DNA of 64,000 nucleotides from Saprospiraceae bacterium. GTDB taxonomy: Bacteria; Bacteroidota; Bacteroidia; Chitinophagales; Saprospiraceae. The first letter of the stretch is position 1; the number at the start of each line of letters is the position of its first letter. Positions 1-11,903 of this stretch are shown piece by piece. The notes under the pieces are model-generated. The model was given only the letters and a program-made list of their open reading frames with translations, was not told the DNA's origin and did not search any database. The translations under genes and the position numbers were made by a program. The stretch is taken from positions 1 through 64,000 of the forward strand of contig JADKFC010000005.1 in assembly GCA_016717655.1 (NCBI GenBank). Direction: 5' to 3'.

Positions 1-88
1 CTGGAATATTAACTCTATTGGGAGAATAAAACTCAGGCGTACAGCCCATGATTGTAATTACGCTTAGAAGTAGGACTATTTTGTTCAT
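1..88 (-). CDS. Putative lipoprotein, N-terminal fragment (cut by window edge)
   Basis: An ATG at 86-88 opens a frame of 29 codons that runs off the window. The peptide starts with MNKIVLLLSV and has a hydrophobic stretch ending in a lipobox-like IMGC, so an SPII-processed lipoprotein is likely. The following TPEFYSPNRVNIP resembles the start of a family of Bacteroidota outer-membrane lipoproteins with a 'YxPNxxNxP' motif just after the lipid-anchored cysteine. That family link is from memory of the motif only. It lies downstream of the hydrolase gene, separated from it by a hairpin. Confidence 0.55.
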   Translation of the reverse strand, partial: MNKIVLLLSVITIMGCTPEFYSPNRVNIP

Positions 89-102
89 TTTTACAACATT
101 TT

Positions 103-129
103 AAAAGGAGGGAGCACATGGCCCCCTCC
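103..129 (-). terminator. Probable intrinsic terminator
   Basis: Read on the minus strand, GGAGGG pairs with CCCTCC across an 11-nt loop and is followed directly by TTTT. It lies 8 bases past the reconstructed stop of the hydrolase gene and before the ATG of the lipoprotein. The stem is short (6 bp) but GC-rich. Confidence 0.5.
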
Positions 130-136
130 CAAGGAT

Positions 137-2985
137 TTATTTAATAATAATTAGTTTTTGCTCAAATACTTTTTGATAAGACTTGTTTTTAAACACCAAT
201 GAGTAAACACCATTGCTCAAAAATGACAAGTCTAGTTTTTGTTGGGTTCTCAAAGCAGTTACCATCCTGCCATACACATTGTAGATATACACCAGACCAT
301 AATCCTGTTCATTTGTAAATATCTACATTGAGATGGCCAGAGGATGGGTTGGGATACATGTACATCTTTGAAGTTAATTCCTGCACGCCTGTGGTGGTCG
401 CGTCTGAATTTATCTGACCCGCTGCTTTGTTGCTGCTGCCTGCTGAAACAATGATTTCAACATCGTTGCAAACCTGACCGCAACCAGGAACATCCATGCA
501 ATAGGTAAGGGTGGTGCTGCATGGTTCTTCATCACCATTTGTTTCAATTTCTATTTCAGTGCCATTGAATAAAAATTCTACGCCACAACCTGGACTGCTT
601 AAAGTACTGACACTATTCAGATCAAATGGGGTACAGAAATTTTGATTCTCTGGCTGTTCCACATAAAAGACGATGGGCTGGGTACCAAGACCTGTTTGAT
701 CTAAGATCAAACATTTGGTTTGATAAACAGGTACATAGTTCAGTTGTTCGAGTAAGAATGGTATTGAGCCTGGTTGTTGGTTATTCGAAAGATCATTGCG
801 ATCACTGTCTTTATCATCAAAATAAACAGCATCAAAGGGTGATCCAGGAAGTAAATACCCAATACCATTTGGTATCGCCTGGTTGAAGAAATTATCGAAC
901 GCTTGGTCTGGGCTCATACCTAATGCACTAAAAGTTGGAATAAAAGTGAAAGGTGCATTTTTTCAATATCATCAAATTATACCTTAAATCCATTTTCTTC
1001 ATTCACAACAGTTCCTCTTTTAAAGCCTACTAGATATTTTTCCAGATTAAATGGTGATCCTGGACAACTATCAAAATTACCTTTTGGTTTTCTACTTTGT
1101 ATTTGTGGAAATCGATCAAAAGCAGTTTGGCAAGATATTCCAAGGCCAGATAAAGTATTAAAATTTTTATCAATAATCATAACATTTTCACCGATTCCAT
1201 TGATTTCTACACCAAATTTACATTCACTATAAATAACAGGATTACATGTGACAAAATTAAAATTGATAATACTTCCACCAGGTTGTACATTTGTCGATTG
1301 ACCAGTACCTGAACCATCTGCGATTGAAATAATTTTTCTTAACACTTTGGGTTTAAATCCAATGAATTTAATTCTAGATCAAAAGCATCGTTTAAAAATA
1401 TGTTGGTCTGCAAAATAAATCTCACCAATAACTTTTGCATACGTATGATGCAATAGCAATTGTCTTGCGGCAGGTGCATTGGCACTTAAATGTATGGCTC
1501 CTAATGTGTTTACGTGAATTGCGATTTTTATCTGCATAAGACTGGACAGCAGGAGATGCATTAGCTCCTGTCCATGGAGAGTCAGCAGAAACGAAAACCT
1601 GAAGATTGTGTTTTCCGTATTGAGAATTTAAGTTTTGCTCCCAATACCATAAGTGCATAACGAATAATCTGACCACCCATGCTTGGACCTATAGCTGCTT
1701 CAATTGACTCAACTCCTTGATCCTGCTCTTAGGGACCTCACTAATTCAATAAATGCAATGCATTCCGTTGAATAAAATCTGCACCTCCAGCAAAATCTGC
1801 AACAATCAGATCATATCCTCCATCCCAAACAGCGATATTAGTCATTTCCTCCAGCATGTTTAATAATTTCATTAATTCCTCGATTACTTAAAAATCGATA
1901 CCATCAGTTAATATTATCGGTTTGGTCACTTTGGTGTGAAATGGATTTAAATAAACCGCAGTTCTAACTTGGCCATATGACCCATAAACTGCTCTATTTA
2001 TGGTTGTTGTATAAAAATCATCTAAATCATATTCATTGACTCCCCAAATTTCTAAAAATTCACCATTTCCAAGGTGTATACTTTCAACTACTTCGTATAC
2101 AACTAAATGTCTATAAGGCTCCGGATTCGCATACTCAATTGTTGCCGTGTAGGGTTGGCCACTACCCGGTTGGTTGTAATAGGTTGGCAGGATTAGGCAT
2201 TCTTCGTCTAACTCGGGTAAGTTGGGACTTGGGCTGGTAGGTGGATTGGTGGGAGGGGTTGTTGGTTTGACAGGTGGTCTCATCCTTTTTATGGGAGGAC
2301 CCATGATGGGGTCGTCGTATTTGTAGGTGAGTTTGAAGGTAGGACCATTTCTTAAGCCTATCTCCCAGTGATTGAGGGCCAGGTCGTAATCGCTCATAGT
2401 ATAGGTAAGGTTGCCCTGACGGGGACTGAACTCTGCGATCAGCCTGCCTGTGCGATCGGTAATGCGGATAAAGCTGACATGGGTCATGATGGGCCCGCTC
2501 CAATCAACTGTAACGGGAACTGCTGATTCGTCTTCTATGTCATTAGGCATAACCATGCCAGCAAATAGAAGCTGTGCGTGGGTGAGATCATTTTGATATT
2601 TTCTAGCGCTCATAGGTCGGGTGGCCTCGGTTTCGGATAAAAAGTTTTCAATAACGTCTTCTCTGGTGCCTTCTTTAAAGACCAGGGTGTTTCTGAGGTC
2701 GAAATAAAGCTGGGCGGCTTTTTGCTCTTCAGCTTTACCCCTCAGTGAGGCAAAAAGGTCGATGGGGGCAAGTAGGTGGAGGGAGGTGTCGGTGTTGGAA
2801 TGGTAGTACTGCATGTAGGTCTCGAGCCATTCTTCGGTAGCGTACGTCTTACCTTCTTCATAGTAGGTGGCCTTGTAGTCGTCTGATCCTTTAATGGTGG
2901 GAACCACAATTTCAGGTGTCTTTGTGTTCTGTGCACAGAGGGAGCCGGTCAGTACCACCAGCCATAGTAAAATAATTTTTTTCAT
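137..2985 (-). pseudogene. T9SS-exported alpha/beta-hydrolase (PGAP1/lipase-like), fragmented by multiple frameshifts
   Basis: The N-terminal 365 codons (2985 to 1888) are intact: a signal peptide (MKKIILLWLVVLTGSLCAQ), a proline-rich linker, and a final KPIILTDGIDF. Downstream, pieces in different frames continue one protein: GGYDLIVADFAGGADFIQRNAL (about 1755-1830), the nucleophile elbow GPSMGG followed by QIIRYAL (1672-1689 and on), VSADSPWTGAN and NAPAARQLLLHH, then a C-terminal sorting domain whose frame changes once more near 315 and ends at a TAA at 137-139. This order of motifs matches a Bacteroidota family of secreted alpha/beta-hydrolases. I count at least six frame changes plus one in-frame stop. 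Because the breaks cluster at the window start and often touch homopolymers, poor consensus quality is as likely as true decay. Confidence 0.65.
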
Positions 2986-3368
2986 CGTGTTTGAATTTTA
3001 GGTGATTAATAATGCAAATTTGCATCAGGTTTTTGACGCTTTTGTGTACAATTTTTCTAAATTGTATATTTATTTTTATAATATGTATATTCTTTTGCCT
3101 CTTGCCCAGCCGAAACTTACTAATTTGTACAATCGGTAAAACCCAAGGCGTTTTCTTCATTTTGAACACCAAGTCCCCAACTTTTCAAAATCAAAAGCAT
3201 TTTTATATCGTCAGAGGCTACATCATGTCCAAATTTTAAACTAAATAATTGATAATGATATTTATACATATATAATAAGATAATAATATACCCATGTGTC
3301 AAAATTATCAGTAGCGGAAAACCACTTTTTGACAAGGGTGGGCAATGGAGAAGCTGGGGCAAAAATTG

Positions 3369-3376
3369 TAACTTTG
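3369..3376 (+). promoter_or_regulatory. -7 box (TAACTTTG) upstream of mutS
   Basis: TAACTTTG fits the Bacteroidota -7 consensus TAnnTTTG exactly and ends 19 bases before the mutS GTG. No clear -33 TTTG is seen at the usual spacing. It lies in the 410-base gap between the divergent hydrolase and mutS genes. The rest of that gap is AT-rich, and I see nothing else in it. Confidence 0.4.
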
Positions 3377-3395
3377 GGGTTTTTAATACCAGCCG

Positions 3396-6022
3396 GTGAC
3401 ACAAAAAACTGAGATCAAACAGACGCCTCTGATGGCGCAGTACTACAAGCTGAAGGCCAAACACCCGGATGCCATCTTGCTGTACCGGGTGGGCGATTTT
3501 TATGAAACGTTTGGTGATGATGCCAAGGTCACCGCAGAGGTGCTGGGCATTGTACTTACCTCGCGCAACAATGGAGGATCTGATATGCCGCTAGCGGGCT
3601 TTCCCTTTCACTCTCTGGATGTGTACCTGCCCAAGCTGGTAAGAGCGGGCTATCGGGTTGCAATCTGCGAACAACTGGAAAAACCATCCAAAGAAAAAAA
3701 AGTGGTAGACCGGGGCATCACCGATGTAATCACTCCGGGACTTGCCATTGCGGATTCTATGCTCGATCGCAAGGCCAACAACTACCTGGCTTGTATTTAT
3801 TATACCAATGCCAACCACCATGGCCTGGCCTTTATCGACATCTCTACCGGAGAATTTGTACTTACAGAAACGGATACCGAGGGACTCACCAAACTCATGG
3901 ATGGCTTTCAACCTTCTGAAGTCATTTATGCACGGGGCTATGCCGCCTACACAGATGAATTGTTCGGAAACCGATATTATACCTATGCCCTCGACGACTG
4001 GATCTTTGGCTACGACTTTGCCAGGGAAAGATTGCTCGAGACTTTTAAAGTACAAAACCTCAAAGGATTTGGCGTAGAAGAATATGCCCTGGGTCAGGTA
4101 GCCGCAGGTGCCATTCTTTACTACCTCAGCGCAACGCAAAATAAAAATACAGGCCACATCAATTCCATCCAGCGACTGCCTTCGGATGAATATATGTGGC
4201 TGGACCGTTTTACCATTCGCAACCTGGAGCTGGTACAATGTATCCACGATTCAGGTCGCTCTCTATTGGACGTGCTGGACCACACTTCATCCGCCATGGG
4301 AGCCCGCATGCTGCGCAAGTGGATCCTGATGCCGCTGTTGGATGTAAGTCGCATCAGCGCCCGCCACGACATGGTAGCTTATTTTTTCCACCACGAAGCC
4401 CTGACGCTGGAGATCGACAGCTACATCAAACAGATAGGCGATCTTGAGCGCATCATTTCGAAGGTGAGCATGGAAAAGATCAATCCGAGAGAGGTGTTGC
4501 AATTGCGCAAGGCCCTTGAATTTACCCAGCCGATCCGCGAGCACCTGCTCTCTTCTGAGCTGGCTCCGATGGTGCGATTGGGTGAACAGATGAATCCCTG
4601 TGCCAGTGCGGTAGACCTGATCGTGCGTGCCATTGATGCAGATGCTCCGGCCCTGCTGGGCAAGGGAGATACCATCCAGGCAGGGTACGACAGCGAGCTG
4701 GATGAACTCCGGCACATCATCCGCAACTCCAAAGAATTGCTGCTGGAGGTGCAACAAAAAGAGATAGAACGCACGGGCATACCCACCCTCAAAATTGGCT
4801 TTAATAGTGTATTTGGTTACTATCTTGAAGTGACCAATAAGTACAAACATTTTGAAAACATACCCCCAGATTGGGTGCGCAAACAATCTTTGTCGAATGC
4901 CGAACGATATGTTACGGATGAATTAAAAAAGCTGGAAGACAAGATTCTGCATGCCGAAGAGCGTATCCTGGATCTCGAGACCCGCCTGTACAACGAGCTG
5001 GTGCAGGCCCTCAAAGAATATGTACCGCCCATCCAGTGGAATGCCCGACTGATAGCAGAGGCCGACTGTTTGATCTCTTATGCCAAGGCAGCATCCAAAA
5101 ACAATTATGCCCGTCCGGAGGTCAACGAAGGGCTGGTGATCGACATACGCCAGGGCAGGCATCCGGTGATAGAACAACAACTTAGGTTGGATGAAAAGTA
5201 CATTGCCAATGACACCGTGCTCGACAACGACGGCACCCAAATCATGATGATCACGGGTCCCAACATGTCGGGTAAGTCGGCTGTATTGCGACAAACGGCG
5301 CTCATCGTGCTCATGGCGCAGGCCGGTAGTTTTGTACCGGCGTCTGGTGCTACCCTGGGCATTGTAGATAAGTTATTTACGCGTGTAGGGGCTTCTGACA
5401 ATATCTCCAGTGGCGAGTCTACCTTTATGCTCGAAATGAATGAGACCGCCAGCATTATGAACAACGTATCGAGCGATCGCTGATTTTATTGGACGAAATA
5501 GGCCGGGGTACCTCCACTTATGACGGCATCTCCATCGCCTGGTCGCTGGCAGAATTTTTGCACAACAACGGCAAGGCCAGACCCAAGACCTTGTTTGCTA
5601 CGCACTACCACGAGCTCAACGAGCTGGCCACTACCCTGCCCCGCATTAAAAATTACCACGTAGCCACTCGTGAAGTGGGCAATAAGGTCATCTTTCTGCG
5701 AAAGTTGACAGAGGGAGGAAGCGAACACAGCTTTGGTATCCATGTGGCGGCCATGGCAGGCATGCCGTTGTCAATCATTGAAAGGGCCAACGAAATACTG
5801 ACAGAGCTGGAGCACAAATCCATAGAGAGCCAGCCCCGCGACCTGCGCAAAAAAGTAAGCAAACTGCCGCCTTCAGCTTACCAGTTGTCGATCTTTGAAA
5901 GCCACGACCCCACTGCAGGGAAGATCAAAACCATGTTGCAAGCGCTCGATCTCACCACCATGACACCCATAGAATGTATGTTAAAGCTGAATGAGTTGAA
6001 AAAACTTATTGAACAAGGCTAA
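3396..6022 (+). CDS. mutS: DNA mismatch repair protein MutS (one apparent frameshift)
   Basis: MutS recognises mismatches and small loops and starts methyl-independent mismatch repair with MutL. The N-terminal mismatch-binding motif VGDFYETFGDDA is near residue 30. The core and clamp domains follow, and the Walker A motif GPNMSGKS lies near residue 621. The frame stops at 5483 with ...NNVSSDR. The continuation LILLDEIGRGTSTYDG (Walker B and signature) is in another frame and runs to 6022. One missing base near 5470-5478 (TCGAGCG for TCGGAGCG) would restore a normal protein of about 875 aa. GTG at 3396 is the start because an in-frame TAA precedes it at 3384. The break separates Walker A from Walker B, so if it is real the protein is inactive. 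Confidence 0.93.
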
Positions 6023-6131
6023 GCATACAATTGACATAACGCAGTTCGATTATTTTGGGCAAGTTTCCCTGCAAAAGCAGCACTTTTGGTGTTTTGTGTA
6101 TCTTTAGTAATGAAAAACAAACTTTATCACC

Positions 6132-9100
6132 ATGCGCCACTTGCTCCTCCTCTGTTTATTGAGTTTTACTTTGCTTTCTCCGGTGCAAGCCACAGAAAAA
6201 CCCCAGGCCTGCAATTTGACCTCCTTTGTGGCAGAATATAATCTTTCCACTTGTGATGGAGAGTTGGTAGGCATTGACTTTAATTTTACCGGCACTGAAT
6301 TTGGCTTAGGTGGATTTAAGGTTATAGGCCCGCAGGGCAACCAGACCTATCAACTGGGAGATGATTACATCTATTACGTCATTTCTTCCTGTAATGAGGT
6401 CATTGAACTTACCTTGCAAGACATCAACGAACCCAATTGCAGTCTTACCATAGAAGTGGAGGCCCAGTGCTGTGAATGCGTAATGCAAAATATTGTTACC
6501 GAAACCAGCCTTTGCAACAGCGGTCTATTTACCCTCTTTGCAGAAATTCAGGCCACATCCGGTTCGTGTGTTACCAATGGATGGACGGTAACGGTATGTG
6601 GCAATACCTATACCATGGAAGATGGTCCCGGCTATTATTTTGCTGAAGATATATTATGTTCGGATTCATTGATAGAATACGAGTTTTGCAGCATAGAAAC
6701 GGGTGAGTGTTTTACCAAGCCCGGCGTGAACCCATGCTTTGGTGCCGGCCCATGCAACCTGACTTCATTTACAGCTGCTTATGTCAGCAATGGTTGTGCG
6801 GGAGAGATAAAGACCATAGAGTTTAATTATGTAGGCGCAGGTTTTGGCAGCAATGGCTATTATGTGCACAATGGCAGCCAGGAACAATTTTACGAACCGG
6901 GTGATCCGCATTTGTTTGAGACACCGGCCAATTGTAATGGCCCGGTTCAGCTCACCATAGTTGATGCAGAAGATCCTGCCTGTTCACTGACTACGACCCT
7001 TGATCCGGCCTGTTGTCCTTGTGAAGTCAACAATGTGGAGGCGGCCACCGGCAGCTGCAACAATGGCAGCTTTGCTGTGGAAGTAAGCATGGATATCATT
7101 TCAGGTTCCTGCCTGTTCGGCGACTGGACCCTAACCGTAGACAATGTCATCTATGCCCTCAATTTTGGGGGTACCAATTGGATTGCAACAGCCGTAAGTT
7201 GAAGCTATTCATTGGTAGTACTTGAAAAATGTAATCCGGGTGCTGCCTGGTGTGAGATCGTCATTGTCCCCAATCCTTGCTGGCAAGGTGGAGGCAGTAA
7301 TTGCGAGATCACTTCCTTTTTGCAGGTTACGACACCACCCTTTGTAATGGAGAATTGGCGGGCATAATATTTGAATTTAATGCCATTAATTTTGGCACAG
7401 GCGGCTTTACCGTTAGCAGTGGCAATACTACTCAAACGTATATGCCAGGCGACGATTACGTATTTTTTGTACCGGCCAATTGTAGCAATAATGTGGTACT
7501 TACCCTTCAGGACATCAATGACCCATCTTGTAGTGCCACTGTGGTTTTGGCAGAGGCTTGCTGCCCTTGCGAAGCAGATGTGGTGCAGGTGTGGACCGGC
7601 CCATGTGTAAATGGTAGTTTTGACGTACTGGCCAACATTGAAATCAATAGTGGATCCTGTTACTTCGGTGACTGGAACCTCACCATCAATAATGATATTT
7701 ACAATCTGGATTACAATACCAATTCCTGGGTAGCCAATGGTGTTACCAGCAGTGATTCCCTGATCCAGGCATTTATTTGCCATCCGGCCACCGCCTTTTG
7801 TGAGAGCGTTAGTTTTGTCAATCCTTGTTACAATGGCAATGCCGGTTGTTCGATTACCTCATTTACAGCTCAGTATTCTGAAAACCACTGTGACGGCGAA
7901 TTGGCGGCATCCTGTTTAATGTACAGGGCAGCCAGTTTGGGCTCACGGGCTTTACGGTAAGCGCAGATTCCTTCAGCCAAAGTTATACCCTGGGCGACGA
8001 CTTTATCTTTTTTGTGCCGGCCCTGTGCAGCGACTCGCTGGTATTGACCATCCGGGACAATGCAGACAGCAGTTGTACCGCCAGTGTTTTGCTCGGTCCA
8101 GCCTGTTGCCCCTGTATGGTAGACGACATCGTTGTAGAGCCTTTTGCATGCGTTAATGGCAGTTTTGCCATAGAAGTACTGATTGGTATAGAAAGTGGTT
8201 CTTGCTTTTTTGGACCATGGACAGCAACCGTCAGCAATGTAATTTATCCTCTCACCTACAATGGACTATCCTGGTATGCCGGAGGATTTACCTCAGCAGA
8301 CTCGATCGTGTACATAGAAATATGTCACCCGGCAAGTGCCTTCTGTGAGGTTGTAGCCATCGCCAACCCATGCTGGACCGCGGCTTCCAATTGTGTGCTC
8401 AACAGCTTTACAGCGGCCTATAACGCCAATGGTTGTGAGGGAGAATTAGCTGCAGTTAGTTTTACCTTTAGTGGTAATTCATTTGGAAATAATGGTTACA
8501 TCCTATCGTCCAACAATGCTACACAGGTATACAATTTGGGTGACAGCACCGTCTTTTATCTTCCTGCCTTGTGCGGAGATTCGGTTGTGCTTACCCTGAG
8601 TGATATGGCTAACCCTTCATGCAGCTTGTCAGCCTATCTGGGCCCTGCCTGTTGCCCATGCGTTGTTGATACCATTGAAGCCGAGTCAGGCCCATGTGTC
8701 AATGGCAGTTTTAACCTGGAAGTAGGCATTGGCATTGAAAGCGGCTCTTGTTATTTTGGCAGCTGGACCGCAACTGCGGAAGGCATTACCTACCCGCTAA
8801 CACCCAACAACAATGGCGGATGGCAGGCCCAGCTCAGCCTGGTAGGCCAGTTTGTGCCCGTGATCATTTGTAATACACCTACCAATTACTGTGATACCCT
8901 GATAGTAAATAACCCTTGTTTTGCAGGCAACAACAGCTGTGGATTTGCCATTTCATCAATGGCCTTTACCTCAGGAAGCAATGGCATCAGTGCGTCTATC
9001 AAACTTGACACAACGGGCAGCTGCAATACCTTGTTTACCACGGCTGTCAATGGCAGTCAACCAGATACTACTACCCTGTTTGAAGACTATGTTTTTATCA

Positions 9101-9444
9101 ATGGCTTGAGCAGTTTGGTTGCTATCTTCAATATTGAGCTTTGTCATTTGGCGGATCCTGCCTTGTGCAAAGACACCCTGGTAAATAATCCTTATTACAT
9201 CAGCAAAACCGATGATCAGGAAAATGAAACAAAGATTTTCTGCCATCAAAATCAGGTAGAAATATGGAGCACCGATAACATTGGAGTTGACATCCTTGAC
9301 CTCAATGGAAAAAAATTAGACAATTGGAAACAGCTCGCCGGAGAGCGACATAGCTGGACCAGTCCATATCCATCCGGAATTTACCTGATACACAGTACAT
9401 CCTCAAAAGGGAAAAATATATACAAGTGTATTATTGGCCACTGA
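6132..9444 (+). CDS. Secreted protein with five tandem Cys-rich ~181-aa repeats and a C-terminal sorting-like domain (frameshifts)
   Basis: The protein begins with a signal peptide (MRHLLLLCLLSFTLLSPVQA). Five repeats follow, each with the same cysteine signature: CNLTSF, CxGELxxI, CSxxVLTI, DPxCSxxxxxACCPC, CxNGSF, SGSCxFGxW, a CHPAxxFC-like pair and NPCW/NPCF. Each repeat has about a dozen cysteines, which suggests disulfide-linked domains outside the cytoplasm. A further domain and a degenerate sorting segment (VDILDLNGKKLDNW...YPSGIYLIHS) end the protein. The frame is broken by an in-frame TGA at 7201-7203 and by shifts near 7318 and 7905. Repeat homology reads straight through all three, so I annotate a single gene of about 1,100 aa. 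I know no function for this repeat. It follows mutS on the same strand but has its own upstream gap of about 110 bases. Confidence 0.75.
6210..8937 (+). repeat. Five in-gene tandem repeats, ~543-549 bp each
   Basis: Units begin at the first cysteine codon of the CNLTSF-type motif: 6210, 6753, 7302, 7847 and 8392, with a sixth partial start at 8938 (CGFAIS). Spacing is 543, 549, 545, 545 and 546 bases, close to 181 codons. Departures from multiples of three coincide with the frame breaks, which supports those being indels. The units are diverged from one another, so this is an old duplication. Confidence 0.85.
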
Positions 9445-9450
9445 CGATTT

Positions 9451-11897
9451 TTAGTAGGGGTCGACATCAATGTTGACCCTTACCATTTTTAGCTCTTTGA
9501 TTTGAGAAAAAGTATCCTTCAATTGCAAAATGTATTGTTTGGTGCGGGTGATCAGGGCATCGTCTTTTTCCATTTTAATGACCACATTGCGGATGTATTG
9601 ATTTCTCACCCTTGATATAGAGGGAACAATGGGTCCCTTTACCCTTTCTCCCAATCGGTCTTGGAGGGCCGTAGTCCACTCTTTGGCCACCAGCTGGGTA
9701 TTTTCAAGCGAAGAGTGGCGGATGTCTAAGACAATAAGCCTGCAAAAAGGAGGGAACCAAAATTGTTTTCTTTCAGCCAATTCCCGGGCAACAAAGCCTT
9801 CAAAATTACCGCTTACCACTTCTTTAATAACAGGATGCTCTGCGCTGTAGGTTTGGATCATCACCTTTCCCATTTCCTGTCTGCGGCCCGCTCTGCCTGC
9901 CACCTGGGTCATCAGCTGATAGGCGCGCTCTACGGCCCTGAAATCGGGAAACCGGATGAGGGCATCGGCATCAATGACACCAACCAGGGCCACATGGTCA
10001 AAATCAAAGCCTTTGGTCACCATTTGAGTGCCAACCATTACATCGAGTTCACCCCTGGCAAAGGAGAGGATGAGTTTGTCTTGCGCTGCCTTGGTGCGGG
10101 TGGTATCAAAATCGAGTCGCCCTACCCTGGCGTTGGGAAAATATTGTTTGACCACATTTTCCAATTTTTCGGTACCCAGACCCAGCTCACCTATGTCCTG
10201 GCTGCCACAGTCGGGACAGTGGCTGGGATTCTTTTTGCGCTGCTGGCAATAGTGACAGGAAAGATCGTTAGCATATTTATGATAAGTGAGATTTACATCA
10301 CAATTGGTGCACATGGCCGTCCAGCCGCAGTTTTTACATTGGATGGTGGGCACATAGCCCCTTCTGTTTTGGAACAAAATAACTTGTTTACCCCTTTCCA
10401 ACACAGCTGCCATGGCCTTTTGTAAGGGCACACTGAGCACAGGCTTGTACCTCCCTGTCTTGCGTTCATACACCAGGTCAACAATTTCAATTTGAGGCAA
10501 GCTCACTTCGCCAAAGCGAGAGGTAAGACTCACTTTTTGAAACTTTTGGGCCTTTACATTGAAAGCAGATTCCAAAGAAGGAGTGGCAGAGCCCAGGATG
10601 ATGTGGGCCTTGTACTTCATTGCCAGGTAGAGTGCCACATCTCTGGCATTGTAATGGGGGTTGGGACTTGTTTGTTTATAGGATGCATCGTGCTCTTCAT
10701 CCACGATGATGAGGCCTGCTCTGTCAAAGGGTAAAAAGATGCCGGACCGGGCCGCGATGATCAATTTTGCCTTGCCTGCCGCTTCCTTCCACACTTCCAC
10801 CCTTTCCATATCGGGCATCTTGCTGTGGTAGATGAGAACATTGTTGCCAAAAACTTCGAACAACCTTTCTACGATCTGAGAAGTAAGGGCAATCTCCGGC
10901 AGCAGGTACAATACCTGTTTATCATTTTGCAGTGCTTCGGTGATCAGCTCGATGTAGATCCTTGTTTTTCCGGAGCCCGTAACCCCATGCAATAAAACGG
11001 GCTGGAGTTGGTCAAAGGCCTGGTGAATGAGGTGGAGGGCCTGCTGTTGATCGTTGCTGAGGGCCGGGAGTTGTACTGCGTCATCATTGCCTTCCGAGAT
11101 CCTGGCCACCTCTTTTTCGGAGAGGATAAAGATGCCCTTTTTTACCATGGCCGCTATCACGCTGTGGTCGACAGCTGCTCTTTGCATAAGCACCGCCAGC
11201 TCCATTTCGCCGATGTCATCGCGGTCAAAAAAAGTGATGAGGGCCTGGTATTGTTTTTTCGATCTTTCCACCCTGGAAAGGGCTTCGTGCTGTCCTCTTC
11301 GGTGGCAAAGGAAGGAGCGAGGGCAACAAAACGTTTTTTCCTTGGCTTAAATTTTTCAGTAAGTTCTTCCACCAAACGCAGCAACCTTTTTTCCTGGAGG
11401 CTCCTGATAATGGGCATGATGCTTTTTTTCTGCAGGATGTCTTTTACCTGGTCGATGGTGAGTTCACCCCTGATAGAAAGGGCTTCGGCGATGAGGTATT
11501 CTTCATTGGTCAATTGCTCTATGAGGTGGTCTTGTACCTCGTTTTCGAGGACGATCCTGGTTTCACTGTCCAATTTTAATCCTGCCGGGAGGGCTGCCTC
11601 CATAACTTCCCCGAGGGTGCAGCAATAGTACCTGGCCATCCAGGTCCAGAAGTCGATCTGTATGCTGCTCAAAAGGGGCTTGTCGTCGAGCAGAGAATAA
11701 AAGGGACGGGCGTTGACATCATCCTCTACATTTTCGTGCAGGGCCGATATCATACCCGCGTATATTTTGTTTCGAAGGGGAGCTTCTACGCGCATACCTA
11801 CCTGCACCTGATCCAGGAGGTGATCTGGGATGCTATACGTATAGTTGGCCGGAAGGGCCAGGGGAAAAATTACCGTAACATACCGATACGATGCCAT
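9451..11897 (-). CDS. priA: Primosomal protein N' / replication restart helicase PriA (one frameshift)
   Basis: PriA is the 3'-5' helicase that reloads the replisome at stalled forks. The N-terminal part (11897 to about 11290) has the PriA DNA-binding start (VTVIFPLALPANYTYSIP, VGMRVEAPLRNK). The second frame carries Walker A GVTGSGKT, the DEEH box, and eight zinc-binding cysteines in the pattern CxxC...CxxC...CxxC...CPDCG. Helicase motifs GTQMVTKGFDF and QVAGRAGR come next, and the protein ends IDVDPY. The frames change near 11280-11290, and repair of one base gives about 815 aa, normal for the family. The stop lies 6 bases from the stop of the convergent Cys-rich gene. The start lies 6 bases after the M14 peptidase stop, so the two are probably co-transcribed. 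Confidence 0.92.
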
Positions 11898-11903
11898 GGA
11901 GAT

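Noticed and set aside
3012..3464. Small open frames between the hydrolase gene and mutS on both strands
   Set aside because: Translations are low-complexity hydrophobic strings without family signals, and some overlap the mutS start.
7205..7783. 192-codon minus-strand frame in the Cys-rich repeat gene
   Set aside because: It is a shadow of the repeat-coding strand; the conserved cysteine pattern is on the plus strand.
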